Of a stretch of 64,000 bases of DNA, positions 35,506-48,000 are shown one piece after another (within the stretch, counting starts at the first letter, position 1; each line of letters starts with the position of its first letter). The translations under genes and the position numbers were made by a program. Source of the stretch: Bifiguratus adelaidae (Eukaryota > Mucoromycota > Endogonomycetes > Endogonales); assembly GCA_002261195.1 (NCBI GenBank), contig MVBO01000034.1, positions 1 to 64,000 of the forward strand. The letters run 5' to 3'. The notes beneath the pieces are model-generated. The model was not told the DNA's origin. It saw only the letters and a program-made list of their open reading frames with translations, and searched no databases.

Positions 35506-36416
35506 GCTGGTCGCCTTGACAAATTGTTCGTAGGATCGGCTTGGTGGCTGATCCGAGTCCTTTATTTATGTTGCCTCCATCGAGATAAGATTAGTAGACC
35601 TTTCCTAGCTGCTGGTAACACTATACGTGCTCAATGCGTCGATTGAAGAAGACTAAGAAAGCATAGAATCTGCATGGATGCCTCGTTGAAACGAAATGTT
35701 CCAGTCACATGACGATAGAAGCTTCTGCACACTACCAATTTTGGGTAATTTGTGGCGCGGGTTTGCCTTTTCTAGACACACCATGCCTGCTCGATTCCTC
35801 CTGGTTGTTCTTGACCTTCCGAGCCACGTTTTGAACGTGTGCTCTGGTGCATGTTCAGAGTTGGGTATAATGGAAGGTATATATCGGATTGCAATGTTAC
35901 AAGTCGATTCATGTTACATGCGTTGACCTGGTACCGTCATGCTTCCAGTCCCACCTCAACGGTGGCCGCCAAAGTGTGTATGACCCTCTCCATTTGCCAC
36001 AACCGCGTTTTGCTAAGTTACCGAGTTGCTGGCTTCAGGATTGGCGGTTTATCTTGAACTCGTTTGCGCGGGTACTTGCCTGATTTTCGGAACAAATTTA
36101 AGCGACTGTTGGACAAGGAGGGATGCCCAAGGTACACTCACGGCGTCATAAACGATCGGCCATGCCGACTTTCGGATTGAGCATCTGGCCATCTGGCCGT
36201 CTGCAGATACCGGGTGCCAGTTCCATGGCATACAACACGAGCGAATGCTCTTGATTGCTTTTTGCCAGTCCCGGACGCTGTTACTGGATCTCAGATCGCA
36301 AACGTGCCGTTACCATAAAAGGAAATCGACAGGTTGACGTCATGCGGAGAGGAAAGCGTTGAGCGTCCTTCTTGCGTCTCGTTATCACTGTTCTTGCTCA
36401 CACGCCGTGAACAAGA
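35506..36416. other. Divergent intergenic region, no gene seen
   Basis: This 911-bp gap separates the P-type ATPase and TSPO starts. Open frames here are short, overlap one another and show no recognisable domain. It presumably holds both promoters. Confidence 0.6.
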
Positions 36417-37169
36417 TGGAAGGCTACTTGGCAAACCCGTATGTTGGCGTAGTAATCCCACTTGGCCTAGGTACGTGAATGTGGACCCAACGTTATCAAT
36501 TTCCTCACCCTTAGTGCTTTTAGGCTTTCTATCTGGAGTTCCTAGCGCACAGACAGTAAAGCAACTGTGAGTCCTGGCTTCTCGCCATTATGCAATTAAT
36601 TTTTGTTAGCTAATGACATGTCTCGATATAGTTGGCCTCACTTAGTCAAACCCTGGTTTGCTCCTCCAGTACGTTCTTGGCATGTTGGTTGGATTTGAAA
36701 ATGTTAAAATCACCTCCGCAGAGAATGGCCTTTCCGATCGTGTGGACTGGACTCTATGTCGCCATGGGATATGCCTCGTCCTTGATTGCACGCGCCGCAA
36801 CCACGCATTCCCTTTCGGAAACGCGTCGATTGGCTCGATGGGGATTAGGCCTCTACGGTGCTCAACTGTTCCTCAATGTCATTTGGATGCCCAGTAAGTA
36901 GGCTATTCCATCTTCCCAGTCATGTTGCTCATAGGTGGCCAGCTTTTTGGGTTGCTAGACGATTCGATCTCGCCATGCTTAACATTTCCAGCCTTTGGCT
37001 GACCATTGCCGGAACAATTGGCGTCTTCTACAAGGTGGACCGAAAGGCGGCGTATTGGATGCTACCTTACCTAGGCTGGGTCAGCTTGGCCTCTGCGTTG
37101 AACTGGAGCATCTGGAAGAACAATCCCGAATTCAACAAGGGCAAGCAATTGACCAACAAGCGAAATTAA
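36417..37169 (+). CDS. TSPO: TspO/MBR (translocator protein) family
   Basis: Starts MEGYLANPYVGVVIPLGLG and is split into five exons. Joining them gives the family landmarks: GFLSGVPSAQTVKQL, WPHLVKPWFAPP, then RMAFPIVWTGLYVAMGYASS, the helix GLYGAQLFLNVIWMP and WLTIAGTIGVFYKVDRKAA with YLGWVSLASALNWSIWK. These cover the five helices and the Trp/Pro-rich ligand pocket of TSPO. The protein binds porphyrins and cholesterol-like ligands in mitochondrial or ER membranes. The 56-nt intron inside the W-F-P-I-V-W region joins APP to RMAFP. It is convergent with INSIG, 211 bp apart. Confidence 0.9.
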
Positions 37170-37380
37170 GAGTGTCGAAGGAATTCTTCATATCTTGATG
37201 GGACTCGTCGAATGGATTCATTCAGTCTTAGAGAGTATTGACGATAAAAAGTAATTATGTTTTCGTCAGTAAAGCTGCGGCCTGTCAACCTCGAAATTCA
37301 CCAGGCTTGGCTAGACATGCACTATGATTCGAGTTCAATATATCATTACACGTATAGTCACATTGGTTTTACAGATGATA

Positions 37381-38160
37381 TCACAACTTTGCATGACGGC
37401 CAGACAGCTCTGCAAATCTGCCAATCGTGCCAAAGCACATGGAAGAAGAAAATAGAATGGGCTAGACACACGTCAGTCCGAAGAAGGCAAAGGGATTGAG
37501 ATAGACTCACCGGGATCCATGATTGTATACCGTACAAATCTCCAGAGGAGAACATGAGCTCACCGTAATCTGATCCGACATTGTACAGCCATACAATCAG
37601 TGTACCGACGGCAGCTACACCGATACCTAAGAGAAAGCCGCCTAAAGTACGGTCCATAAGGAACCAGAATGCTACAGCTATGAGAGCAAGGATGAGGGAG
37701 AGTTGCGTAGGTGTGGTCGAGGGAAGTTTCTATCACAGACATGAGTACAGGGGCCATTCGTCATACCATATGGCGATACGTACCGTCGCGGCGTAGAGTA
37801 CCCCGCAAAGTCCACCCATAGACCTAAACGGGCTGTTCAGCGACCGGGCGCCACCCTATGCGGAGGCAACGACAATCTGGCTTACCTTATCACGCTGACC
37901 CAGCCGGCGGAAAGACTCTTGGGTTCAGCCTGACTTCTCCAGCCGTCCACTATAGGAAAGAGGAAGCCAACCATGACCGCAGCTCCACCACTGGCGAGTG
38001 GTATCCAGGCCTGAATACGGTGGTCTTGCACGGTTGGAAGTGTCTGAAAGTAGAGCGTACAGGACAAGAGAGAGAAGAGACATCCAAGCAGAAAGAGAGC
38101 ACCGATTGAGCGCAGCGGACTACAGCGCTGCGTCATTATATTCATGGCTGAAGTGGTCAT
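37381..38160 (-). CDS. INSIG: INSIG (insulin-induced gene) homologue
   Basis: ER membrane protein with six helices that in animals and yeasts controls HMG-CoA reductase and SREBP processing. From the ATG at 38160 it reads PLRSIGALFLLGCLFSLLS, then AWIPLASGGAAVMVGFLFP followed by IVDGW, WVSVIRSMGGLCGVLYAATK, LSLILALIAVAFWFLMDRT, GIGVAAVGTLIVWLYN and LYGIQSWIPPILFSSSM with FGTIGRFAEL. These line up with INSIG helices, including the typical DR before the glycine-rich helix. Four exons; the last, read in the frame ending at 37381, gives GRHAKL. The leader Met could also be five or eight residues downstream. Confidence 0.87.
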
Positions 38161-38292
38161 GCAGGTGCAAAAGGTATCCGTTGGCCACCTTGCGGCCAAT
38201 ACCTAGCGTCGGTCAGCTAAAATTGAAATGACGATCACCAAGATTAAAAGAGAAGAGGCTTCTAACCTTGAGTCTAGCCAAGAAACAAAAGA

Positions 38293-38326
38293 GACACACA
38301 CACAGAGAGAGATAGAGAGAGAAGAG
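38293..38326. repeat. AC/AG microsatellite
   Basis: A short tract of ACAC repeats followed by AGAG repeats, lying between the INSIG start and a possible small gene. Confidence 0.7.
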
Positions 38327-38337
38327 TGTAACGTAAA

Positions 38338-38955
38338 ATGTCACAGCCAACCCGAGGGAGTCAACTGACCACAAAGCTTAATTCCACCGCGCCAGTCGGC
38401 GGTACATTGTCACATGTCAAATGCATAATGGCCCTTTGGAGCCGTCCATGCTTTATGGTTCATGGTTCATCAAGACTGCATTCAAACGTGCATTCGGTTG
38501 GATTTGGACAACATGATACGGTCAGCGAGACGGGGTGAGCTTGACCATTCCATGGACACGTCGATCATGAAAAACTTTACTCCCTTGCCCTTGTTTTGTG
38601 GCAATCAAAAGGTTGGGTATACACTCATTGAGACCTTACTGGCGGCATCTTGACAGAGGAACAACATGCCAATGGGCAGTACGACCCTCAGACCGTGTTC
38701 TCTTGCACGTGTCCACCAGAAATGTGTGCTACATGTGTGCCCCAACCCTTACCCAACGACGCAAGTGTCCAAACGAGGCATTTTGTTGTGCGTCGTGGGA
38801 AGCCCATAAAAGGAAATGACCAGGAACAGGCGATGGCACAAGGAGTGACAAGGTGTGATGTGATATATTGGGGATTACTTCCTGACAAGAAGACAATACT
38901 TTTCTCTTCTTCATTTCGCTTGGGTTGTAGGCGCTGCGCTTTTTGCGGTGTCTAA
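38338..38955 (+). CDS. Possible small Cys-containing protein, tentative
   Basis: An ATG at 38338 begins MSQPTRGSQLTTKLNSTAPV. A donor at 38402 (GGCG|gtacat) and an acceptor near 38630 would join it in frame to TGGILTEEQHANGQYDPQT and the Cys cluster FSCTCPPEMCATCVPQPLP, then RHFVVRRGKPIKGND and, after an 84-nt or so possible intron, a last RCAFCGV. The coding-like second exon is the reason to list it. The proposed first intron is about 230 nt, much longer than others here, and I recognise no family, so it may be wrong. Confidence 0.3.
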
Positions 38956-38988
38956 TAGCTCGGCGCCACGCAGTCGCCAGGATCCGCT

Positions 38989-41590
38989 ATGCCTATACCC
39001 AATTTTCTAAAGCTTCACAAGGAGAAGGAGCGAGAAAAAGAAGAGCAGACATATAGTCGACGTCCGGCTGCTTTTCGCCGAAAGTATGTCAAGAGTCAGC
39101 CTGTCACGCCTACCGATATATCGACCCCTTTTCATCCAAATACTGGACAATACCCTCTCGGCAAGGCAAAGAGCATCAAGGAGGGTCTGCAGAATGACAA
39201 TCAATTGTATCAAACGCCAATCATATCTCGCCCGAAAAGCGTCTCGGAGATCTTGGATTATACCGGCTACCCGCAAACGCATCATCGGATGGTACAGAAA
39301 CCCGATAATAATGACACCGTCAACAAGTCCTACTCCGCCCCCAAGGCCAACGACCGTTTTGTTGAGAACACTGCAGCCCTGTTGTTTCCTTCTACCAATA
39401 CGAAAGCTGCGGATGCACAGCTGAAGCTTGTTCAAATTCCAAAACTTGCCATGCCCAAACCAAAGCACGCTTTAGCTCCAACCCGAGCAATACTGCGTGG
39501 CGAGCAAAATGACAAGACGCTCATCGAGTCAGATGCAGGATCCTCCACTTCCATCATGGAACAGCAAGAGGAGGAAGTACTGCCGGGGGTATCCTCAGAA
39601 CTTAAAGGTATTGCGGAGGCATCCGGCAATGCATCCCCAGCTGACAGGACAGCCAATTCCGGTTCTGCCCATACGCCACTCGCGGCGACAAAGTTGTCCA
39701 CGAAGCCTATACCGATATCCACGCAAAATATTGCGCTCGTTAAAACGCCAACGACAGGCGGTGTACCCATGAGCTCTAGCGCCAGTAGCGGCGACATGCC
39801 AAGATCTTACTTTAGCGCAAAGAGCAGCAGCAGTCCCGTGGACGATGAATTGGATCCTTTGGAGTCCAAGGCTGAGCAAGCACAAGAATTGACACCGTCA
39901 ACAAAGCCTCGTAAACCGACTCCCAAAGAGTCTCGATTTCGCCATCCAGAATTTTGGAATGTTAGGCTATCCATATCGCCGCCTGCGCCGCCAACACGAC
40001 AGCCTGCCCTGGCACCAGATGCAGTCAATCAAGACCAACGGCCCAGTATAGATTATTCTATTGCAAGTACGCGAGACTCGGATATTATGGACCATCTTGG
40101 ACCCATTCTGGCCACAAAAGAAACGTTTCAGACGGTAAAAGGTATGGACATGAGTATAAACGGTATGCGCGTTGCTGATGCTTGTCATGTCAGGCACCGC
40201 GATTCAGATGAAAGCCAAGGACAAGCAGGCTCCGATTGGTCAAGAGGAATTGGACAAGGTCACCGCACTTGTCCCTGCAGATTTGAACCAGCCTCATCAG
40301 GAACTGAAACCGGATCGAACGTCTGCATTGACAGTGCTGGGTGGAATACATGAGGGAGAGCAGGTCTTTAGTATCTCGCCAATGGCCATGAGCAATACGG
40401 GAGAGGAAGATGAAGAGCCGATTATGGTTAGTGCTCAACTGAAAGGACTTGGTCGATTTGGTGCCGTGCCCAAATCCACGTCGTCTATCGAGGAGGAAGA
40501 CAATGAACCGATCAGTACTCATCTTGCCAAAGTAAAGTCTGGAAAGGGAGTCCAGATGGGAACGTCTTCTTCATCCGTCTCCAACAACTCACAACCACGT
40601 ACCATGAGGTCGCCTTCTACAGATACCACGCCAACGCTTCAATATATGAAGGATTCAGCGCAATCGCAAGCGCCCACTGCAGACAAGCCAATGAATACTA
40701 CCAAACAAGGGGAAGGTTCAAGGATTCAACAAACGATTCGTCTGCCCGAATCTGATGATGTTGCCATTCCGAGACTTAAGCCGCAGCCCGTGATGTCGCA
40801 CTCCAATCCCGTCACCTCCATTAGCTCAACGGCTCCCGAATCAACCTCGGATAATACGTCTGATACCCAATCTGAGCTTGTTGTGCTGCGACGACAGATT
40901 GCTGACATGGTCTTGGAACGCGAGGAATGGCGACGTCGAGAAATGGAGCATCGTGAAAGGGAGCAACGTATTCTTGAACAACTGGGCCGAAATCAAGAGC
41001 AGTTGAGTTGGGTACTCGCGGAACGATTCAACGGTATACCACTTACGCCTGGTCCGGGACCAAGAGCAAGACCGCGATCCAGATCCAGACCGAGGGAGCA
41101 TGGAGATGGACGTTTTACACCTCGTTCAACCTGGGATATGCCAGAGGATTACATGAGACCCTATCCTTACGATTGGGAAGAGGATATGATATCCCCTATG
41201 GAGCAACACCATTATCGCCGTTCCATGCCTACCACCTTCTACCCACCAGTCGATTATCCACCGTTTATGCACGATCCATACATGGCCCCGCCTCCAATGG
41301 GCATGCACCCTTATGGCGACATGCCCATGATGCCCATTTACGATGACCGTCCGCGACGCGGTCGCCGTAGAAAAACGTCCCTCGATCGTCGAAGTCAACA
41401 AGACGGCCATCCTTCCCGTTCTCGAAGTCGTTCAAGAGCACGTACGGACATTTCGGATACTGAGGACGCGTATAGAGATCGACTCTATGATGAAGGGTAC
41501 GAATCGCGGTTGGACTTTCGCATGGAACCCCGTTCTCGATCGTCTTCGTTTTCCTACCACCATCATCCGAACGTAGAGTATGAGAGATGA
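38989..41590 (+). CDS. Large intrinsically disordered protein with coiled coil and SR-like tail
   Basis: Two exons (38989-40141 and 40194-41590, 52-nt intron) encode 849 residues. It begins MPIPNFLKLHKEKEREKEE. Most of the length is Ser/Thr/Pro/Lys-rich without folded domains. A segment near residues 610-660 is a heptad-like coiled coil (LVVLRRQIADMVLEREEWRR, ILEQLGRNQEQLSW), followed by an Arg/Ser region (RARPRSRSRP; PSRSRSRSRART) and a Pro/Met/Tyr-rich patch (YMAPPPMGMHPYGDMPMMP). RS-type repeats suggest a phosphorylated nuclear or RNA-linked scaffold; this is inference. It is not assigned to a family. Confidence 0.8.
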
Positions 41591-41690
41591 TATTGTTGGA
41601 GCATGTATTTATCAACGTTTTTGCGTTTTATTGTACAATCGGCCTTCGTCTCCATGTAGCAATGAAGGCAAAAGCAGGTGTGGTGCTTTT

Positions 41691-43611
41691 CTATGGTTCT
41701 AACCACTTGAAACTTCCCATTATGAGATACTTTTTGGGTAGCCGACCTGGGGCTGGAGAGAGAATGGTCACCTTGCGTTTAATTTCATCCACAGCTGACC
41801 TGTGTGTGGAATCTGATTAATATGCCCTGACGCATAAATTCATACTTACACATAGACGAATCCAGCAAGATTGCTCGACACCAAGTGTGCTTCTTCATCA
41901 CGTTCAGCGTTGGATAAGCCGAGGATGGAATGCGATAGCGAATAACTGGGTTCAATCTTGGTAATCTGCGTTTCCGTAATATGTCGGTCCATGCCAATGG
42001 GAAGAGCGGACGAAGGTGCCATATTACCTAGATCGACCTTAGCAAAAGAAGGACACGTGGAATGGTACAAGAGTGAAATATGGTAACAGCTTACTTTGAC
42101 CAATTTGATATATCGCCAAGTCGTCGAAATTGACTAACAAGGAGTAAGGTGACAGCTCGAACCTTGAGGTGCCGTAAAAGTAATCGTGTATTTCACGACT
42201 TTCAAGCTTCTCTCGGTACTCGGAATCACGTTCAACAACCTGCCCACAGACGGATAAGCTCTAGGGCCTAATTTGATTATGAGCACTTACTCCACCCGAT
42301 TTGCTTAGTTTGATCACCGAAATGTCGGATTGCTGACTATGATTCTTCACCATGTCACTAAAAAGTCGTTCGTGACCCAGGACAATGACCACATTGACTG
42401 AAGGATGCGACTTTTAATTCTGCAAATCACGCTCAGATGTCCAATCACGTACCCTCAAACTCTTTCATGGTGTGCGCAATGATCTCGTATCCTACACTAT
42501 CGACGAGTCCTGGTCCATCAATCACAATGCCGGATGACCGTGCTAACGTAGTCGAAAATATTCAGCCCGTGAAGCTCATTTGCCTTTAAGGCTTACCATC
42601 CGCATCCTGCGCCATCTTGCCTCTCACGGCAGACGCCAGGTTTGAGGTGAGAATCTTGTACAGTTTGGTGTTATCGGCCGGACTTGCGTGTCCGTAGAAG
42701 TAAGAGATGGGTATAATAGACGAGCCTAGTGATGCTGCTGTGGTCGCAGATGAACCGAACTCCTCCTCAACATCCAACATGTGTGTTAGACTTGTCGCTG
42801 ACAATGATCGTGGCATGGTAATGGAGCCCTGCGTATTAAAATGAGTCACTATCTATACCTTGCGCAACGGTATCACTGACCTCAGTGGGATCTAGATTCA
42901 CATATAAGGGCTGATGCTGTTGGCGGATGGCGTAGCTTAAAAGAATTTTAGCCAATGTTGTTTTACCAACGTCTGGCGGTCCCAAGAGAAGTACCTGAGC
43001 GTGTAATGGGAGCAGGTCAAACCATGTCCTTAGGCCCTCACATATCCTCTCACATACCCGCGGACCATTCCCACCTTGCATAGCTGCAGCTTGTCGCATT
43101 TGATCCAACGCAACGTGAGTATTCAGATAGCTCGTCATGGGTGTTTCCTCTGCAACGTAATCTACTGAAGGCGTTCCATCTACGTGGCGAAAGAGCGGAG
43201 GTAAGTTCATAGGCTCTGCCCGGTATCAAAGTTCGCAGAACACCACTTATCTCGATCCTACAGCCTTGCCATGTGAAAACAGCAATCTTTCGGCCAGAAA
43301 ATACATAGGGGACGCCGAGCGCTAGTTCGGTGCCAAATATTTCCGCGAGTCCCTCTAAGAGCTAACAGCACCCCCGCTTAGTGTCAACGCGCTTGTAAGC
43401 TCGTCCACCATTGAGGCATTCGCGCCGTAACTCACCGTCACTGTCACTTTCTGGTCAAAGTCCACTTCTAACCGGAATTCCGTCTCTGGCTCCAGTCTCC
43501 ATGTTTTAGCACCTACGGCTCCCTTCATTACAATGGAAGAGTCAGTCCCCGTCACTCAATGAGGATCCTTGAAGTCATTATACCCACCGATGCAGCCTCT
43601 GAAGATGTCAT
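41691..43611 (-). CDS. CLP1: mRNA cleavage and polyadenylation factor Clp1
   Basis: Clp1 is an RNA 5'-kinase family protein in cleavage factor IA. The ATG at 43611 (MTSSEAAS) is followed by an intron and then [20 protein letters not shown], the Clp1 N-terminal beta domain. The Walker A loop reads [10 protein letters not shown]. Further downstream VNLDPTE is the substrate-side motif. The C-terminal domain ends [12 protein letters not shown], a 50-nt intron, then [19 protein letters not shown] and KWLEP at 41691. About nine exons. The family's catalytic P-loop is kept, so kinase activity cannot be ruled out, though yeast Clp1 is inactive. Confidence 0.9.
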
Positions 43612-44072
43612 GTCAAGCGAACGACGTCTGTGAATGTCCAAATTTGGTAATTCGCTTCCCTTCGCGTCGTTGGCTAAGGATGTCCAGCAGTTTGAGCCGC
43701 GTTAAATACACTCCAGCCCAACTAACTCTATGTTAGTTACATACGCACATGTGTCAGATATGACAATGAGGTACAATGGGCGGTACAGGCGCATTCTTGG
43801 TTGCGTTGCGTGCACGCAATTCGCCTATTGTCCACCGATTGAAATTGCTGACGTAGATACATTTCATCAACCCTAACCCAATGGAGATCAAGAAGTGTGG
43901 CTGAACTAAGCCACTGATTCCTCCTTTCTGCTTGCATACAGTAATATCACTGGTAAGTAGACAAACATCCATCGGTTATACTGCATCCATCGGGACCGTT
44001 GGCTGCTGTCGGCACCGTATCCTGTGAGCATTGACTGATTGCATCGCTTTCTTTAGGGACTAGCATCCAGCC
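43612..44072. other. Divergent promoter of CLP1 and RPL9
   Basis: No coding region seen. Contains a telobox at 43870-43880 (listed separately). A short minus-strand frame near 43740-43970 has no recognisable features. Confidence 0.55.
43870..43880 (-). promoter_or_regulatory. Telobox upstream of RPL9
   Basis: AACCCTAACCC on the plus strand is GGGTTAGGGTT on the minus strand. It lies 193 bp upstream of the RPL9 ATG. Telobox motifs bound by Tbf1-like Myb proteins mark ribosomal protein gene promoters in several fungi. Confidence 0.55.
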
Positions 44073-44873
44073 ATGAAAGGTAAAGGATCGGCATGGGCAT
44101 GGAGTTGATGGGGATCCATCAGGTGCAGAGGGGTGATATCACCGAGTGCTTTGCAAGCGCAGAGCACTATTCTTCACCTCGCTAGCAACACTAAAGGATG
44201 CCCAGACACTACAGCTTCAATAGGGAACCGTCAACTGACAACTCATCTCTATTCTGCAGACATCTACAAGGACGAGGAGCTGACCATTCCTGACAATGTC
44301 GAAGTCACTGTCAAGGCCCGTCAAGTGCATGTCAAAGGCCCCCGTGGTGAATTGAGCCGGAACCTCCGTCACATTGACCTCGAGATTCAGTTCATCACCC
44401 CCAAGAAGCTCCGCTTCATTGTCTGGCATGGAAACCGCAAGCACGTTGCTTGCATTCGCACTGTCCGCTCTTTGATCAACAACATGATCATTGGTGTGAC
44501 CAAGGGCTTCCAATATAAGATGCGCTACGTATACGCCCATTTTCCCATCAACGTCGCTATTCCCAAGGAAGGCGAGTACGTCGAAATCCGTAACTTTTTG
44601 GGAGAGAAGGTTATCCGTAAGATTCCCATCTTGGAAGGTGTCAAGGTTGAGGTCTCCACTGCTCAAAAGGATGAGCTCATCTTGACCGGCAACTCGATTG
44701 AAAATGTTTCCCAATCTGGTATGTTTGATGCAGTCTCGGCACTTACAGTCTGCTCATCTGCAATTCCTGTAGCCGCCAACATTCAGCAATCCTGTCGAGT
44801 AAAGAGAAAGGATATCCGTAAATTCTTGGACGGTATCTACATCTCCGAGCGCAATGTTTTGGAAGACAACTAG
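44073..44873 (+). CDS. RPL9: 60S ribosomal protein uL6 (L9)
   Basis: Three exons: a seven-base first exon 44073-44079 (ATGAAAG), a 180-nt intron, 44260-44718, a 54-nt intron, and 44773-44873. The product is 188 residues, close to yeast Rpl9 (191). It reads [69 protein letters not shown], and ends [13 protein letters not shown]. uL6 sits on the large subunit near the factor-binding site. A tiny first exon with a longer first intron is typical of fungal ribosomal protein genes. A telobox lies upstream. Confidence 0.95.
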
Positions 44874-45029
44874 GTGCTTCAAAATGCAATAAAACTGTAT
44901 TCATCTTTCTTATGACCCTATGCACATGTCTCTTGTTGTATCATGCGCAGCACAATGCCATGCAGTAATTGTGCTTTGACCATACTCCATACTACTCCAT
45001 TTATGAACCGCAGCATACTTTAGTCATCA

Positions 45030-45037
45030 TCACGTGA
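45030..45037. promoter_or_regulatory. TCACGTGA box upstream of the Zn2Cys6 gene
   Basis: The same 8-bp palindrome, 45 bp before the ATG at 45082. Confidence 0.45.
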
Positions 45038-45081
45038 TCGAAAGATATGTCAAGTCCAACAGCGAAAGCGTTTCTGACTCA

Positions 45082-48000
45082 ATGGTTCGCCCCATACTTC
45101 CGAGTGGAGCACAAGCACTAACTCCAGAACAAATGACGGAGGATAATCCGTCTGGAATTGGCGCTCATATTGATGGATCTACTCCAGACTTACATCGGCT
45201 AAAACGCCCGAGAGCAAAAAGGAGTTGTGATGCCTGTAGGAGACGCAAGGCCAAATGCAACGCGGATGACCAACAACCGTGTAGCAACTGTCGCACGCAT
45301 GGACTCGCTTGCACGTTTTTGGAGAAGCGAAAGAAGCGTGGACCCGCAAGGTAAGTTAGCGTGGCGTGCTAGCCCTTGTAAGACGATGTGTGTATGCTGA
45401 TAAGGGTCCCTCAGCAAAAATGTCAATTCGATGGAGGAGAGGCTAAAGCGTATGGAGCGATTGGTGGAAAAGTTGTCACAGAAGCATGGCTCGCAGGATT
45501 CAGAGCAAGATGAATCGAGCAATGACGAATATGAGGACAACGACACCGACAATGGACATTCGAATACGTTGCCAACGCCACCAAAGTCTGGTCAAGCGTC
45601 TTGCAGCACTTGGGCAAAAAGCACCGAATTTGGTGACAATCTGTGCCAGCGTGCAGCCATTACTATCCAGGCTCTCTCGGGTACCAATTTGCAAGAGAGC
45701 CTGGATCAGGGGCACGAAGAACTGCCCGAGGGCCAGATCAACAAAATCGTCACGGATGACTTGACCAGTCAGATGAAGACTCTGGCCATTGAGGAGTACG
45801 ACGATGTCGTGTATGTCGGTCCTAGCGCTGGTGTTCACATTTTCCATGAGACTTTCAATTTCCTTAGGGAGAATTTTGAGATTCCTGGATCGTCTCTAAG
45901 ATATCGTCTATTGAATGATGGGAAAGGCGAGATTGCGTTGATGAAACGAAAACCGATCGTGCAGAAACGGTTGCCACCTGATCCGAAGATGCCAAAAGAA
46001 CAGGTCGATCGATTAATAGAAAAGTAGGTTTGCTTTCATTGCCATTGCGTTACCTAACTGTTAGCAGTTTCTTCAGATATATTCACCCCTTTATCCCAGT
46101 GGTGAACAAGTCACACTTTTTGCGACAGTACCATTACAATGTACCCACCCCTCCGCAACCTGCTCTCTTCTATACGGTTTTGGCTGTTGGAGCACGATTC
46201 ATTTCGCCGGATGAAGAACTGGTCTTTGAAGATGGCCCCATATATGCCCCGCAATTGGGTGCTGCACTGTACGCTTTGGCGGATGGCCTCATTGCTTCCG
46301 AAAGACGCAAGGCCCGACTGAGCACGGTACAGAGCTTGTTGCTGTTGAGCTTGTACTTTGAGGCTTACTCATCGTCAGATGAAAAAGATTGCAGATGGTA
46401 TATATGATCGTCCGATTTTCATTTCGTTTACTCACTGTCTCTTTCTTTACTTTCAGGGATGCCGTTGGCGAGGTAGGATAGGAACGTGCTAAATCTTTGC
46501 ACCCAAGCTAATGACGTGTGTTTGGAACACAATATTCAACAGGCAATTCGAATGGTAAGTTATGCTCTCCCAACCATCCATATGTAAATGCTCACCTTTC
46601 TGACGTGATTCCCCATAGGCTCTTGAGTTGGGTTTAAACAGGAACTCTTCAAAATGGCGAATACCGCGAAGTGAGGTTGAAGTGCGTCGACGAATCTGGT
46701 TTGCTTGCTACATTCTTGATCGATGGTGAGTAGTTGCTCATCTACGCATTATCCCTTAATACTCAAACATTCCGCAGGATTGGTGCCGAGTCCGGCAAGC
46801 CTCTGTTCATTATGGGTAAGTTGCTGTATCGTCAGCTTATTGTCCATTTCTGACAACGGTTTTGGCAGACTTTGACTTCGACGTTGAGCTACCATCACCC
46901 TACGAGATTGATGATGAGGTTTGCTCATCACCTTTCAATAGCCCCGGCGATAAGAAACCCGTCCATCAAGTGTTCATCGAGCTAATCAGGGTTTCGGAGG
47001 TTTTGGGTCACATTTTGCAAGCGTTGTATTCTCCAAAGGCGCGCATCATGGGCATGCTATCGGAATCCACTTTGCAAACGTTGCATCTTCGATTGACAAG
47101 GTGGAAAATGTCTCTGCCTCCAGAATTGCAGCTAGCAACACCGCAGCTTGAAGACGGGGCTGGTAAGTCTTTGACCGAGCGGATCTATGTGGTCTCTTAA
47201 GCTGATCTTTTCAGGGGTTGTTTGGTCATCAATCTTGGAGTGTGCATATTACACGGTATTGTTGCTTCTGCACCGACCTTTTACTGCTTCGGAGAATGAT
47301 GCGGCTGAGTCGAAACGTGCGGTCCAATCTCAAAATATTTGCTTGCATGCTGCCAATCAAATCATCACCGTCGCGGAGTCTATGGGCAAAATAGAGTCAC
47401 TTTGCTTCTCATTTTCCATCTACATCTAGTAAGTGCTGTAGAGTAGACGAGGATTTTGCTGAAACTCTTTGGCAGTACCATCTTCCAGGCTGGGTTATGT
47501 CACATGAGCAATGTAAAAAGCAAGGATCCCGAAATGCGGGCGAGGTCCTTGGAAGGCTTGAGGAAAGCCACTCGCTTACTGGAACAGAAAGCCAGTATGA
47601 TCATTGCAAAAAAGGCGGCTCTAGTGTTGGACGTGCTGGCGAAGATGCATGATGTTGGGAAGACCAGCAATGCCTCTCCCAGCGAACAGAATGCCACGGT
47701 CAACCCACAAAGCCAGTCGACGACCTTTACACCATCACCGAATTCAACCAGTTCCGGTACGACCGCACAATCCCTGGATACCTCCGACATCAACACTGCG
47801 CAGACAATCCCGTTGGATCTCGACCTATCTTTGATGGGTCCTGATGAGTTGTATAAGCAATCATCGCAACAATGGCTTACAATGCCGCTTATTTCACCCA
47901 CGAGTGCATATCGATCTCGGGAAGATGCGCAGAATTTGGCCCCGCAACCGATGAATGGTCAGGTTGAGCAGCGCAAGAATACCCCAGGATTCGGTCCGGC

